Positions 1 to 8,212 of a DNA stretch of 64,000 bases are shown here, piece by piece. The notes beneath the pieces were generated by a model. That model saw only the letters and a list, made by a program, of their open reading frames with translations. It was not told the origin of the DNA and did no database searches. The stretch's first letter is position 1. Each line of letters begins with the position of its first letter. The DNA is from Catalinimonas alkaloidigena (lineage in GTDB: Bacteria > Bacteroidota > Bacteroidia > Cytophagales > Cyclobacteriaceae). The translations under genes and the position numbers were made by a program. The stretch is taken from the NCBI RefSeq assembly GCF_029504655.1, contig NZ_JAQFIL010000001.1:7671188-7735187 (forward strand), written 5' to 3'.

Positions 1-117
1 TACGTTCATCGAGTAAGCCAGAGCAAGCTGGTATTCTTAGCCAAATTTGGAGAAAAGATTATGGGCTTTCAACAAGAGAGGATAACCTGCTTGGAAGATA
101 TTAAACGTACCTGTTAG
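1..117 (+). CDS. Possible 3' end of a gene entering from upstream
   Basis: An open frame runs from the window edge to a TAG at 115-117, giving about 38 residues with a mixed basic and hydrophobic composition (for example LVFLAKFGEKIMGF). No family is recognisable from this fragment. It may be the C-terminus of a gene that starts before the window, or a chance open frame, because 38 codons is not significant alone. No terminator follows it; the 150 bases up to the next gene are AT-rich and hold no feature I can defend. Confidence 0.3.
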   Translation, partial: YVHRVSQSKLVFLAKFGEKIMGFQQERITCLEDIKRTC

Positions 118-269
118 CAAGGGAACCTTTGTATGGTTAATAGCGTGCATTGACAAATAGTGTTGGTTCATAAGCTCAAATGAATCAACAAAACATAATT
201 CAAATTGCATAAGTTGTGCATATTATTCATTTTGTTTGACCATTAAAACTAACCAAACTAAACCTAACT

Positions 270-1112
270 ATGGAAAATTTTGACTTAGCGAGTACATTGG
301 AAACCATAAGGGAGTACGCAATTTTGTATGTTCCCAAACTCCTTCTTGCTATCCTTACCCTGATCGTGGGTATGTGGGTAATTGGTAAAATTATCAGTGG
401 TATTAAAAATACACTTACTAAGCGTGATGTGGACCCTTCCCTGGTTCCTTTTCTTACCGGAGTATTAAAAGCAGTATTTGTTGTCATGTTGATTATCAGT
501 GTGGCGGGAATGATAGGAATTGCCACTACTTCATTTATAGCAGTTTTGGGTGCTGCAGGTCTGGCAATAGGTCTGGCTTTGCAGGGTAGCTTAGCCAACT
601 TTGCTGGTGGAGTATTGATTCTAATCCTCAAGCCTTTTAAAGTAGGAGATGTAATTGAGGCCCAGGGCGTAATCGCTAGTGTGACTGAAATTCAGATCTT
701 TCATACAGTGCTTAAGTCTTATGACAATAAAACGATTATTATTCCTAATGGCCCTCTATACAATGACAAAATTATCAACTACTCTACTGAACCAACCCGT
801 AAAGTTGAATGGATATTTGGTGTAGGTTATGATGATGATATTGATAAAGTAAAGCAGGTAATTAAGGATGTTGTGTTCAGTGACGAACGTATCCTTGACC
901 GTGACACGCCATATCTGAAGTTAGCAGAAATGGCTGATAGCTCAGTCAATTTTAAGGTTAGGGGATTGGTGAACCAGGCCGATTTCTGGGATATATATTT
1001 TGAGAAACAAGAAGCTATCAAGAAAGCCTTTGATGCTAATGGCATTTCTATTCCTTTCCCTCAGGTGGATGCACATTTGTTTTCTGAAAACGGTGCAGGA
1101 CCCAAAGCATAA
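270..1112 (+). CDS. Small-conductance mechanosensitive channel, MscS family
   Basis: This inner-membrane channel opens under membrane tension and lets solutes escape during osmotic downshift. Its 280 residues match the short MscS class. Three hydrophobic helices lie at about 18-42, 60-84 and 87-118. The third contains the pore-helix signature VLGAAGLAIGLALQGSLANF (92-111), very close to the E. coli MscS pore with its Gly/Ala packing face and central Gln. The beta domain follows (KPFKVGDVIEA, then IPNGPLYNDKIINY) and then the alpha/beta cytoplasmic cage. The ATG at 270 places the first helix at the usual distance from the N-terminus. A hairpin terminator 20 bases downstream suggests a single-gene unit. 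Confidence 0.95.
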   Translation: MENFDLASTLETIREYAILYVPKLLLAILTLIVGMWVIGKIISGIKNTLTKRDVDPSLVPFLTGVLKAVFVVMLIISVAGMIGIATTSFIAVLGAAGLAIGLALQGSLANFAGGVLILILKPFKVGDVIEAQGVIASVTEIQIFHTVLKSYDNKTIIIPNGPLYNDKIINYSTEPTRKVEWIFGVGYDDDIDKVKQVIKDVVFSDERILDRDTPYLKLAEMADSSVNFKVRGLVNQADFWDIYFEKQEAIKKAFDANGISIPFPQVDAHLFSENGAGPKA

Positions 1113-1132
1113 TAATAATAACTTAAATAATA

Positions 1133-1160
1133 AGCAGCCTTTCGCAGGGCTGCTTTTTTT
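1133..1160 (+). terminator. Rho-independent terminator after the MscS gene
   Basis: AGCAGCC (1133-1139) pairs with GGCTGCT (1148-1154) around a short loop, followed by a run of T to 1160. It ends 13 bases before the start codon of the next gene, so that gene either has its own start very close by or is served by readthrough. Confidence 0.85.
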
Positions 1161-1173
1161 TAATTACCGAACT

Positions 1174-2088
1174 ATGAAGAAACGAATAGGACTTTTTGCA
1201 TTGATTTTTTTGCCCTGGATGCTTCAGGCACAAACGGATACAACTTCAGCAGTAGCGGCCGATACACTTTGGAAAAAATCTGTAGGCTTTGGCATTAATT
1301 TTAATCAGGCTTCCTTTACCGAAAATTGGTTTGGAGGGGGCGTTAACTCTCTTGCGTTCAGTGCTTTTTTCAACACAAAAATGAATTACAAAAAGGATAA
1401 ATGGTCCTGGGATAACAGGGTCAATTTTCTTTTAGGAACAGTAAATAATTTTGGAGACGGATACCGTAAAAGCCAGGACAGGCTCTTTATAGATACCAAA
1501 GTAGGGCATGAGATTTCTGAGGCCTGGGGCGCTTATTTTTCTACCACTTTCCTGACGCAGTTTGCCCCCGGCTATCGGTACGTAACATTGCCAAGCGGTG
1601 AAGAAGATGCCTTGAAAATCTCGGACTTTATGGCTCCTGGCTTCTTGACCTTCTCCTTAGGGTTTGAATATATTCCTGACGATAACTTCACACTTCGTTT
1701 GAGCCCTTTTTCTCCTCGCTTTACCTTCGTCACAGATTCCGATTTGTATTTGAATACAGAGGGAAATACAAATTATGGTGTAGAGTTAGGTGAGACGGTA
1801 AGACAAGAATGGCTGGCGGCACAACTGGTCGCTGAATGGAGTAAAGATTTTACAGATAACATCAATCTTTATTCGCGCTATATGATGTTTGCCAACTATG
1901 AGACGCTAAACTTTCAGGAGGTTGATCATAGGCTGGATGTAGTATTTAATGCTCAACTTACAAGCTTTATCAACCTGAGTCTCTCAGGCATTATGGTATA
2001 TGATTATGATCAGGTCAATGAAATCCAGCTTAGCCAAACATTAGGTTTAGGTATACTCTTGCAGGCTGAAGGTGCAGTGGTAGAGTAA
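1174..2088 (+). CDS. DUF3078 family secreted or outer-membrane protein
   Basis: This 304-residue protein belongs to DUF3078, a Bacteroidota family of unknown function that is probably an outer-membrane beta-barrel. The start at 1174 (MKKRIGLFALIFLPWMLQAQ) is chosen because it gives a clean signal peptide ending at LQAQ; the frame is open back to 1000, but that would overlap the upstream gene and place a terminator inside the coding region. The mature part opens with the family pattern (WKKSVGFGINFNQASFTENW) and continues with alternating aromatic and polar strands typical of a barrel, such as SRYMMFANYETLNF. It ends at a hydrophobic strand followed by a charged tail. The partner and substrate are unknown. 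Confidence 0.85.
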   Translation: MKKRIGLFALIFLPWMLQAQTDTTSAVAADTLWKKSVGFGINFNQASFTENWFGGGVNSLAFSAFFNTKMNYKKDKWSWDNRVNFLLGTVNNFGDGYRKSQDRLFIDTKVGHEISEAWGAYFSTTFLTQFAPGYRYVTLPSGEEDALKISDFMAPGFLTFSLGFEYIPDDNFTLRLSPFSPRFTFVTDSDLYLNTEGNTNYGVELGETVRQEWLAAQLVAEWSKDFTDNINLYSRYMMFANYETLNFQEVDHRLDVVFNAQLTSFINLSLSGIMVYDYDQVNEIQLSQTLGLGILLQAEGAVVE

Positions 2089-2095
2089 CAAATAG

Positions 2096-2128
2096 AAAGC
2101 AGTGTTTTGTGATCAATACACTGCTTTT
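2096..2128 (+). terminator. Hairpin terminator after the DUF3078 gene
   Basis: AAAGCAGTGT (2096-2105) is followed after a 12-base loop by ACACTGCTTTT (2118-2128), which gives a near-perfect stem running into T-rich sequence. It starts 8 bases after the stop codon. Confidence 0.8.
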
Positions 2129-2793
2129 CTTTTATGCATTATAGCTTACCTGATCAGTCACATCCTAAACAGTCCAGAAACAAAATCTTACGTTTTCCGA
2201 GTTATTTAGTGGAGGCTTTTCTATGGTATTTTGGCTGACCTGCTAATCATAGCGCTAATTTCATTAGTGGTTTTCGGAAAATATGCTCAGGAGAAATTGG
2301 GCATAGAAAAAAGTTATGCAGCGAGAGTTTCTCATTTGTCAATACAGGCATGCATCGCTGACCTAGTGGAAGCTCTTTTCTGACCATGCGCATATCTTCC
2401 TGCTCCACCTGAAGGGGCTGCAACCGCCTTTACGGTGACAGGTCATAAAAGAACGGATTTGCAGGCCCGGACTGATTTTCCATTGAGATAGACTACCTGC
2501 CAATGCATGACTTCGGAAACATACGCTTGATTTGTCCTAACTGAACTTAAACAATAGCCTCATTAGCTGATAGAGGATGATATAGAGCACTTACCGCATT
2601 AACGCCGTATTTAGTGTTGGGGCATAACGAATTTTTTTTAATCAAACATTTATCAGCTTATTTTATTATAGAAATCTAAGCACTTATACATTTCGTAAGT
2701 TAAAGTGTCTGCACATTGACAATTTTTCCGGCTTTATTTTTTCTTAATTACTATCATTAACTAGCCCTTTAATCGTATCACTTCTACTACACT
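2129..2793. other. Gene-free stretch of about 665 bases, possible decayed coding DNA
   Basis: No complete gene is supported here. On the plus strand a frame runs from after a TAG at 2207 to a TGA near 2380, and reads on in the same frame to a TAG near 2518. The first part holds a hydrophobic stretch (LLIIALISLVVF). The only start near it would be a TTG at about 2231. On the minus strand a different open stretch reads through the same bases. Neither resembles a family I know. The last 200 bases before the next gene are very AT-rich and presumably carry its promoter, but no consensus box is present. Confidence 0.4.
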
Positions 2794-3831
2794 ATGGACC
2801 AAAAAGATAAGTTCAAAAACACATACCCCCACACCATTTTCTTAGAACACGAAATTAGCCATGAGTTGGAAAATTTCCTTAAGAGAAAGAAATGGATAAC
2901 TGCTGAAGAACAAGTGATCTCTACAGAGAAGCCGGGAGAAGGAAATATGAATTTTGTACTTAGGGTAATCACAGACAAAAAATCTTTTATCTTGAAGCAG
3001 TCACGGCCCTGGGTACAAAAGTACCCTCAGGTGGAAGCTCCAATTGGTCGTATCAGTGTGGAATATCATTTTTACCATTATATAGCGCCATACAAGGAAG
3101 TAAATAAATATACCCCTGCTGTCATTGGCTTTGATGCCGCACAGTTTATGCTGGCGCTTGAAGACCTGGGAAGTGGAGCGGATTATACTTATCTATATCA
3201 AAAGAACAAGCAACTCTCAAAGGAAGAAATAAAAGCCCTGAGCGGACTGATATCAGTGTTGCATCAGGTTACTGTAGACTTTGAAGATAGAGTCCATTTT
3301 GATAATCAACCCATGAAAGTATTAAACCATGAGCATATATTTGTTTTTCCCTATGCTTTAGAAAATGGGTTTGACCTTGATACCATTCAAGCCGGTTTAC
3401 AGGCGTTGGCTATGCGTTACAAAAAAAACGAGAGCCTGAAAAAGAAAATCAGTAAGCTGGGAGAGGTTTACTTAGAAAATTATGACACGCTACTCCACGG
3501 TGATTATTACCCTGGTAGCTGGCTCAAGGTAGAAAGTGGCTTGAAACTGATAGACCCTGAATTTTCATACTTCGGCAAAGCGGAATTTGACCTGGGAGTG
3601 ATGCTGGCACACTTAAAAATGGCACAACAGCCAGAAGGTAGTACGGAGCAGGTACTCAAATTCTACGAGCAGCCCGAGGGTTTTGATGAAGCGCTGATGT
3701 GGGCTTTTGTAGGTGTTGAGATGATGCGAAGAATCATTGGCCTGGCACAACTGCCCCTTAGCCTTGAACTGTCAGAAAAAGAAGACCTATTGGAAGAAGC
3801 TGTATCTCTGATCAATCTGTATAACCATTAA
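2794..3831 (+). CDS. APH-fold small-molecule kinase, methylthioribose-kinase-like
   Basis: This 345-residue cytoplasmic protein has the aminoglycoside-phosphotransferase/choline-kinase fold. A glycine-rich nucleotide loop appears as EKPGEGNMNFVLRV near residues 50-63. The catalytic loop is HGD at 235-237, with a further metal ligand in LIDPEF at about 253-257. The pairing of GEGNMN with IDPEF followed by an Asp-Leu-Gly resembles methylthioribose kinase more than antibiotic kinases, but the protein is shorter than MtnK (about 400 residues), so the substrate is open. The next gene, an ADP-ribosylglycohydrolase, starts 8 bases after the stop, so the two are almost certainly co-transcribed. The pair hints at a small sugar or nucleoside salvage step. 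Confidence 0.75.
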   Translation: MDQKDKFKNTYPHTIFLEHEISHELENFLKRKKWITAEEQVISTEKPGEGNMNFVLRVITDKKSFILKQSRPWVQKYPQVEAPIGRISVEYHFYHYIAPYKEVNKYTPAVIGFDAAQFMLALEDLGSGADYTYLYQKNKQLSKEEIKALSGLISVLHQVTVDFEDRVHFDNQPMKVLNHEHIFVFPYALENGFDLDTIQAGLQALAMRYKKNESLKKKISKLGEVYLENYDTLLHGDYYPGSWLKVESGLKLIDPEFSYFGKAEFDLGVMLAHLKMAQQPEGSTEQVLKFYEQPEGFDEALMWAFVGVEMMRRIIGLAQLPLSLELSEKEDLLEEAVSLINLYNH

Positions 3832-3839
3832 AATTTAAT

Positions 3840-5138
3840 GTGAGAAATTTACTTGCCATATACATACTTTTGCTTACCATAGCCTGCACCTCAGATGAGA
3901 AAACAACTGTATCGCATGAATCTCCTTCAGGGTTAGAGGGAACAAGCAGTATAAAGCCAGAATTGGACTCCGCTATTGTCAAAGATAAGGTGCTGGGTAT
4001 GCTCCTGGGATCGGCTATAGGAGATGCTATGGGGGCCCCCACTGAAATGTGGACCAGAGAAAATATCATAATAGAATACGGCTATGTAGATGACCTGGAC
4101 ACCATGGTGAGAGAACCCTCAGCAGAAGGAACCTGGGATTTTAACTTACCGGCAGGGGGGACAACCGATGACACCCGCTGGAAAAAGCTGATGACAGAAT
4201 TTCTGCTTACCCAGGAGGCCTGGTCTCCTCTTGATCCAAAGGACTTTGCCCAGTTCATCATCCGGCAGTATGAGCAGGATATCCAGACTTTAAAGAATAC
4301 AGAAAGTTTTGACCCTGAGCCCTTTGAAGTCAATGCCCGAAGATTGGCCTGGCTGCAGGAGTGGGCGAGGGTTGCCAAGCCTTTTGCGGAAGATGACCTT
4401 CAAGGCTATGCTTTTGCATTGAGTCGTTTTTATGGTGGTGAAATGACCTGTGCTGGAATGCTTTACTCCCCTACGATTGGCGCTTTTTATCCGGCGGCCC
4501 CTCAGATGGCTTATGAAGAAGCCTATCAACTGGCTCTCTTTGATATTGGCTATGCCAGAGATATTAGCGCCATTACAGCAGCACTTGTTTCAGCAGCTAT
4601 GGCTCCCGAAGCTTCGCCTACTTCAGTGATCAATACGCTTAGAGACATAGATCCTCAAGGTTATTTCAAGAGCAGGCTCGTAGGCAGATCAGCTTACCGC
4701 ATACTTAAGGAAGCACGCAGCATTGTATATCAGGCTAACCAACTCAAAGTAGGAGATATTGATGCTAAGCAACTTATTATTCCTGCCGGAGAAAATGTCG
4801 ATACGCTATGGCTGGCCAGAACTCAAAAAGCTTATGAGCTTTTAGATGCCAGGAACCAGGATTTGCCCTTCCATGCAGGGGAAATTCATTTAGTCAACCT
4901 GACTGCTCTCTTGTTTTGTGATTTTGATTTTAAAAAGAGCCTGGCTTTCGTCGTGAATTTTGGAAGGGATAATGATACTACCGCTGCCATAACTGGTGCC
5001 ATTCTGGGAGCATATTATGGTGCTGAAAAACTACCTCCCGAAATGGTTTCTCAGGTGCTCAACACAAATAAAGGATTATTAGAAACTGATATTGAAGTGT
5101 TGGCTAAGCAGCTTTATGAAAGCATTAAAACCATGTGA
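3840..5138 (+). CDS. ADP-ribosylglycohydrolase-family lipoprotein
   Basis: This is a 432-residue member of the ADP-ribosyl-(dinitrogen reductase) hydrolase family. It starts with GTG at 3840, 8 bases after the kinase gene; the nearby ATG at 3838 is followed at once by TGA. A lipobox (LTIAC) puts the lipidated cysteine at residue 16, so the enzyme should be anchored in the envelope rather than cytoplasmic, which is unusual for this fold. Both metal-binding clusters are visible: GDAMGAPTE (61-69) with TTDDT (108-112), and GRDNDTTAAI (375-384). The binuclear magnesium site therefore looks intact. The fold removes ADP-ribose from proteins or small molecules; here the substrate is unknown. Confidence 0.85.
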   Translation: MRNLLAIYILLLTIACTSDEKTTVSHESPSGLEGTSSIKPELDSAIVKDKVLGMLLGSAIGDAMGAPTEMWTRENIIIEYGYVDDLDTMVREPSAEGTWDFNLPAGGTTDDTRWKKLMTEFLLTQEAWSPLDPKDFAQFIIRQYEQDIQTLKNTESFDPEPFEVNARRLAWLQEWARVAKPFAEDDLQGYAFALSRFYGGEMTCAGMLYSPTIGAFYPAAPQMAYEEAYQLALFDIGYARDISAITAALVSAAMAPEASPTSVINTLRDIDPQGYFKSRLVGRSAYRILKEARSIVYQANQLKVGDIDAKQLIIPAGENVDTLWLARTQKAYELLDARNQDLPFHAGEIHLVNLTALLFCDFDFKKSLAFVVNFGRDNDTTAAITGAILGAYYGAEKLPPEMVSQVLNTNKGLLETDIEVLAKQLYESIKTM

Positions 5139-5268
5139 AATAACATTTCTAACGAACTCAATTTTGTGTGTTCTTTTTCATGGTTTAAGTAAACCTGTTA
5201 AAAGGTTTCTAACAATCAGTGTATATATAAGTTATTGGTATATATATAAATAATTAAATTTTTTAACT

Positions 5269-5745
5269 ATGATAAAGATATTTAACAGGGTTACTTTTTT
5301 TATGCTGAGCATACTAATAGTTGTAAGCTGCAGTCAAAACCTTACTCGGCAAGATGTACAGGATGAGATCACTGATGCTCGTGAAGAGGTAGAGGAAGCC
5401 CAGGAAGAAGTAAAAGAAGCGGTAGAAACACGAGAAGCGTTTTATGAAGACTATAAAGAAACAGAACTTAAAAAGCTGGAAAATAGAAATAAGACCCTTG
5501 ATAATAAGATTAAAAATCTCAAAGATGCATCGAGTGATTCTAATGCTTCGGCAGAAGCAGATATAAATTCAGCAATTAATGAGCTGGAATCGGAGAGAGA
5601 AAATATTAATGAACGTATTCGGAAAATAGAACAAATGGAAGCCGAAGACTGGTCAGAAGCATATAAAGAAATTGATGAAGCGGTATCAAGAATTAAAAAC
5701 CAGCTTGATCAGCTAGCAGCCAGCCTGGAGAGAGAAAATGAGTAA
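5269..5745 (+). CDS. Coiled-coil lipoprotein of unknown function
   Basis: A 158-residue protein begins with a lipoprotein signal (lipobox IVVSC, cysteine at residue 21). The rest is almost entirely charged heptad-like sequence. Glu/Val/Ala-rich repeats (REEVEEAQEEVKEAVE) span roughly 38-55 and further coiled-coil segments run to the C-terminus. There is no enzymatic motif. It probably forms a rod or oligomer on a membrane surface. The 130 bases upstream are AT-rich with TATATATAA runs. No family assignment is offered beyond lipoprotein. Confidence 0.7.
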   Translation: MIKIFNRVTFFMLSILIVVSCSQNLTRQDVQDEITDAREEVEEAQEEVKEAVETREAFYEDYKETELKKLENRNKTLDNKIKNLKDASSDSNASAEADINSAINELESERENINERIRKIEQMEAEDWSEAYKEIDEAVSRIKNQLDQLAASLERENE

Positions 5746-5946
5746 AAGGTCAAATAAGCACCAAAGGGAGACGTGTAAGTAAAATTAAAGGTTCTCTCTT
5801 GTTTTCTTTTGCTGGATATTTCACAGAAATCTTATAACAGAGGCTATGTAACGTTTTTGATGAAATTTTATTGAAATTGGCGTTATTTTTTTAGAACCTA
5901 TTAAGAAATAAACAGTATAATAATGTATTGATAGTAAACTATTTAT

Positions 5947-6354
5947 ATGCAAAAAAATCTACTCATTATATTGCTCTTGGTTTTGTTCTGCACCTCAGCC
6001 CTGGTATCATCAGCAGATGCATACATTAAACATACTAAAGTGAGTAAAAATTATGAGCCTGTAAATGATGCAGTAGATGTAGTAGTTTACCCCAACCCCG
6101 CAGAAGAAAACATTTTTGTACGTTTAGATCTGATCAACCCTTCATTTACAAATAGTTCTGAGGTAGAGTTTGAGATAAGAAGCATATTGGGTACTTCTAT
6201 GCCTATTGAGGCTGAACGAATGGATGCTAACAGGTTTCGCATCCTCATCGCAGACTTTCCTGTCGGTTATTACCTACTCATCGTACAGTGCAAAGAATGC
6301 AGCAATGGCAGTAACCACCCCTCTAAAGAGGTCTTTAAATTTTTGAAGAAATAA
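5947..6354 (+). CDS. Small secreted protein consisting mainly of a T9SS type A sorting domain
   Basis: The 135-residue product has a signal peptide (hydrophobic 4-22, likely cut after ADA at about 25) and then, after some 20 residues, a domain with the landmarks of the Por secretion C-terminal sorting domain. These are VVVYPNPAEENIFVRLDL at about 45-62, then FEIRSILG, then a Pro-Val-Gly-Tyr-Tyr turn before LLIVQC, and a final KEVFKFLKK strand. In this family the sorting domain is normally about 80 residues at the end of a much larger cargo; here there is almost no cargo. The 3' end overlaps the convergent rhomboid gene by 20 bases. It could be a shortened cargo gene or a true mini-substrate. 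Confidence 0.75.
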   Translation: MQKNLLIILLLVLFCTSALVSSADAYIKHTKVSKNYEPVNDAVDVVVYPNPAEENIFVRLDLINPSFTNSSEVEFEIRSILGTSMPIEAERMDANRFRILIADFPVGYYLLIVQCKECSNGSNHPSKEVFKFLKK

Positions 6355-7108
6355 ACGATTCATTTTCTTCACCTGTCTCCAAGTCATAATAGTATGAGCT
6401 GTCTTTACTTTCCGAAGGCTTGAAATGATATACATATTTTTGCTTCGGTTTAGAGAAAGAATATCCCTTGTAAGTACTACTCATCCTGTTTGCACTATTC
6501 TCATCAGAAGTATCTGTATCCTGAAGAGAAGGAATATGAGGTTCCTTCCTAAAATAAAAGGAACAAAAAATTCCTGCCATAGAGCCTAACAAATGTGACT
6601 CCCAAGATACACTATTGTCTCCGGGGACCAGGCCCTGAACCATCCCTCCATGTATAAAAGCAATGGCAACAGCTACGGCAGTAGAGCGTACATCTCGCCT
6701 GAAAATCCCACTGAAGAAGAGAAAAGCTGCTAAACCATATACTAATCCACTTGAGCCAATGTGATAAGCCTGTCGGGCAACTACCCATACCCAGAAGCCT
6801 GTGGCAAAGTATATCCAGAGAAAGACTTCCTTAGCGATTTTATCATAAAAGTAAAAAACCGCTATCAATAGCAATATAAGAGGAAATGTATTAGATAATA
6901 AGTGAAGAGCACTGCCATGGATAAGTGGGGCGGCAAATATTCCTACCAATCCGGTGATAGAGCGAGGTAGTATACCCCAGACACCAAAATCCAGCGTCAT
7001 ACTATCTTCTACTGTTCTAATAAACCATAGAAAAAAGACAAAGCCTAAGGCTATGACCACGCTTTTGCGGAAAATAAACTTCTCACTATGTTTTTCGGCA
7101 ACTATCAA
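6335..7108 (-). CDS. Rhomboid family intramembrane serine protease
   Basis: A 257-residue polytopic membrane protein with rhomboid hallmarks. HLLSN (69-73) corresponds to the conserved His/Asn in helix 2, GSSG (118-121) holds the catalytic serine at 120 in helix 4, and His172 in WESHLLGSMAG (169-179) in helix 6 completes the dyad. About six hydrophobic helices occupy 15-185. A polar tail of some 70 residues rich in Ser, Lys and Tyr follows and probably faces the cytoplasm. Rhomboids cut single-pass membrane proteins within the bilayer; the substrate is unknown. It is convergent with the mini T9SS gene, overlapping by 20 bases. Confidence 0.92.
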   Translation of the reverse strand: MIVAEKHSEKFIFRKSVVIALGFVFFLWFIRTVEDSMTLDFGVWGILPRSITGLVGIFAAPLIHGSALHLLSNTFPLILLLIAVFYFYDKIAKEVFLWIYFATGFWVWVVARQAYHIGSSGLVYGLAAFLFFSGIFRRDVRSTAVAVAIAFIHGGMVQGLVPGDNSVSWESHLLGSMAGIFCSFYFRKEPHIPSLQDTDTSDENSANRMSSTYKGYSFSKPKQKYVYHFKPSESKDSSYYYDLETGEENESFISSKI

Positions 7109-7206
7109 TTAGCAATCTTATTGTATGTAATTAACAAGTCATACCAGACGTAAAATAATCAATTTTCAGATGAATGTCATTTTAATAACCAGCGAAGTGA
7201 TACCAT

Positions 7207-8109
7207 TCAAAAAAATATTTCCTGGGCTAAGCGATAGGTATTGGCGTGTGCCTCAACAATATGTGCTATCTGGGAAGAATATCCACCTCCCATGCTCAGG
7301 GCTATTGGAATCTTATTTTCTTTAGCCCTTTTTAGTACTACCCTATCCCTTTCTCTACACCCGGCAATGCTTAAGCTTAGCCTTCCGAGTTTATCGGAGG
7401 CCAATACATCTACTCCTGATTGAAAAAAAATAAAATCAGGTTGTACTTCATTAATAAGTTGATCCAGATAATTGTTTAATAGGCTTAGATAGGTACTATC
7501 ATCAGTTCCATCGGCTAACGGTATATCCAGGTCAGACTTTTCTTTATACATAGGATAATTTTTGGCTCCATGCATACTGAAAGTAAATACTGATGGCTGA
7601 TCACAAAAAATTTGCGCTGTACCATTACCCTGATGTACATCCAGGTCTACAATTAATATTTGTTTTGCCAGCTGTTTTTCCAGTAAATAATTGGCGGCAA
7701 TGGCGATGTCATTGAGAAGGCAAAACCCTTCTCCCCTATCAGTAAAAGCATGATGCGTGCCTCCGGCAATATTGAAGGCGACACCATATTCTAAGGCGAA
7801 AAGTGCAGCCTGCAAAGTCCCCTGCATAATGGTGATCTCTCTTTGCACAAGCTGTTCAGACATAGGAAAGCCGGTCTTTCGGATTTCCGATCGGCTTAGC
7901 TCCTGATTTTTAAGCCTTTGCCAATAAGTAATGTCATGGGTATTGGTGATGTATTGTTCATCAAGGGGGTAAGGTTGAAATAAGTTCTCCTCTGTAATAG
8001 TACCTTCATAGAGTAATTGCTCAGGAATGAGGTTATACTTGATCATAGGAAAGCGGTGGTTTTCCGGTAAGGGATGTGCATAGATTTCATCCCAGGCAAT
8101 CTTTAACAT
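7207..8109 (-). CDS. Histone-deacetylase-family (arginase/deacetylase fold) enzyme
   Basis: This 300-residue zinc hydrolase is of the acetoin utilization/HDAC superfamily, and the sequence is nearest to HDAC11-like bacterial members. The start at 8109 (MLKIAWDEIYAHPLPENHRFPM) matches the family N-terminus; an upstream ATG at 8136 would add nine residues without conservation. Active-site residues visible are the His-His pair in GGTHHAF, the zinc ligands of DLDVHQGNGT, and the third ligand in GVDVLASDKLGRL. The C-terminal glycine-rich loop (SMGGGYS) is intact. It probably deacylates a small molecule such as an acetylpolyamine or an acetylated protein; the substrate is not shown by context. Confidence 0.9.
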   Translation of the reverse strand: MLKIAWDEIYAHPLPENHRFPMIKYNLIPEQLLYEGTITEENLFQPYPLDEQYITNTHDITYWQRLKNQELSRSEIRKTGFPMSEQLVQREITIMQGTLQAALFALEYGVAFNIAGGTHHAFTDRGEGFCLLNDIAIAANYLLEKQLAKQILIVDLDVHQGNGTAQIFCDQPSVFTFSMHGAKNYPMYKEKSDLDIPLADGTDDSTYLSLLNNYLDQLINEVQPDFIFFQSGVDVLASDKLGRLSLSIAGCRERDRVVLKRAKENKIPIALSMGGGYSSQIAHIVEAHANTYRLAQEIFF

Positions 8110-8212
8110 GCAGTAAAATGTCTTAATTCTTAACAATCAACACATGTCATGCCTCAGAGTTTAAGATCTCAATAAAATTTCTACGGAACAATTACTTGAT
8201 AAGCTCCGGAAA

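Noticed and set aside
1000..1173. Upstream extension of the DUF3078 gene
   Set aside because: It overlaps the MscS gene and spans a terminator, while the ATG at 1174 starts a perfect signal peptide.
2590..2635. Sequence TTAACGCC...GGCATAACG resembling an integron attC-like or dispersed repeat
   Set aside because: Only one short copy, no integrase or cassette structure, and the ends do not fit the attC consensus.
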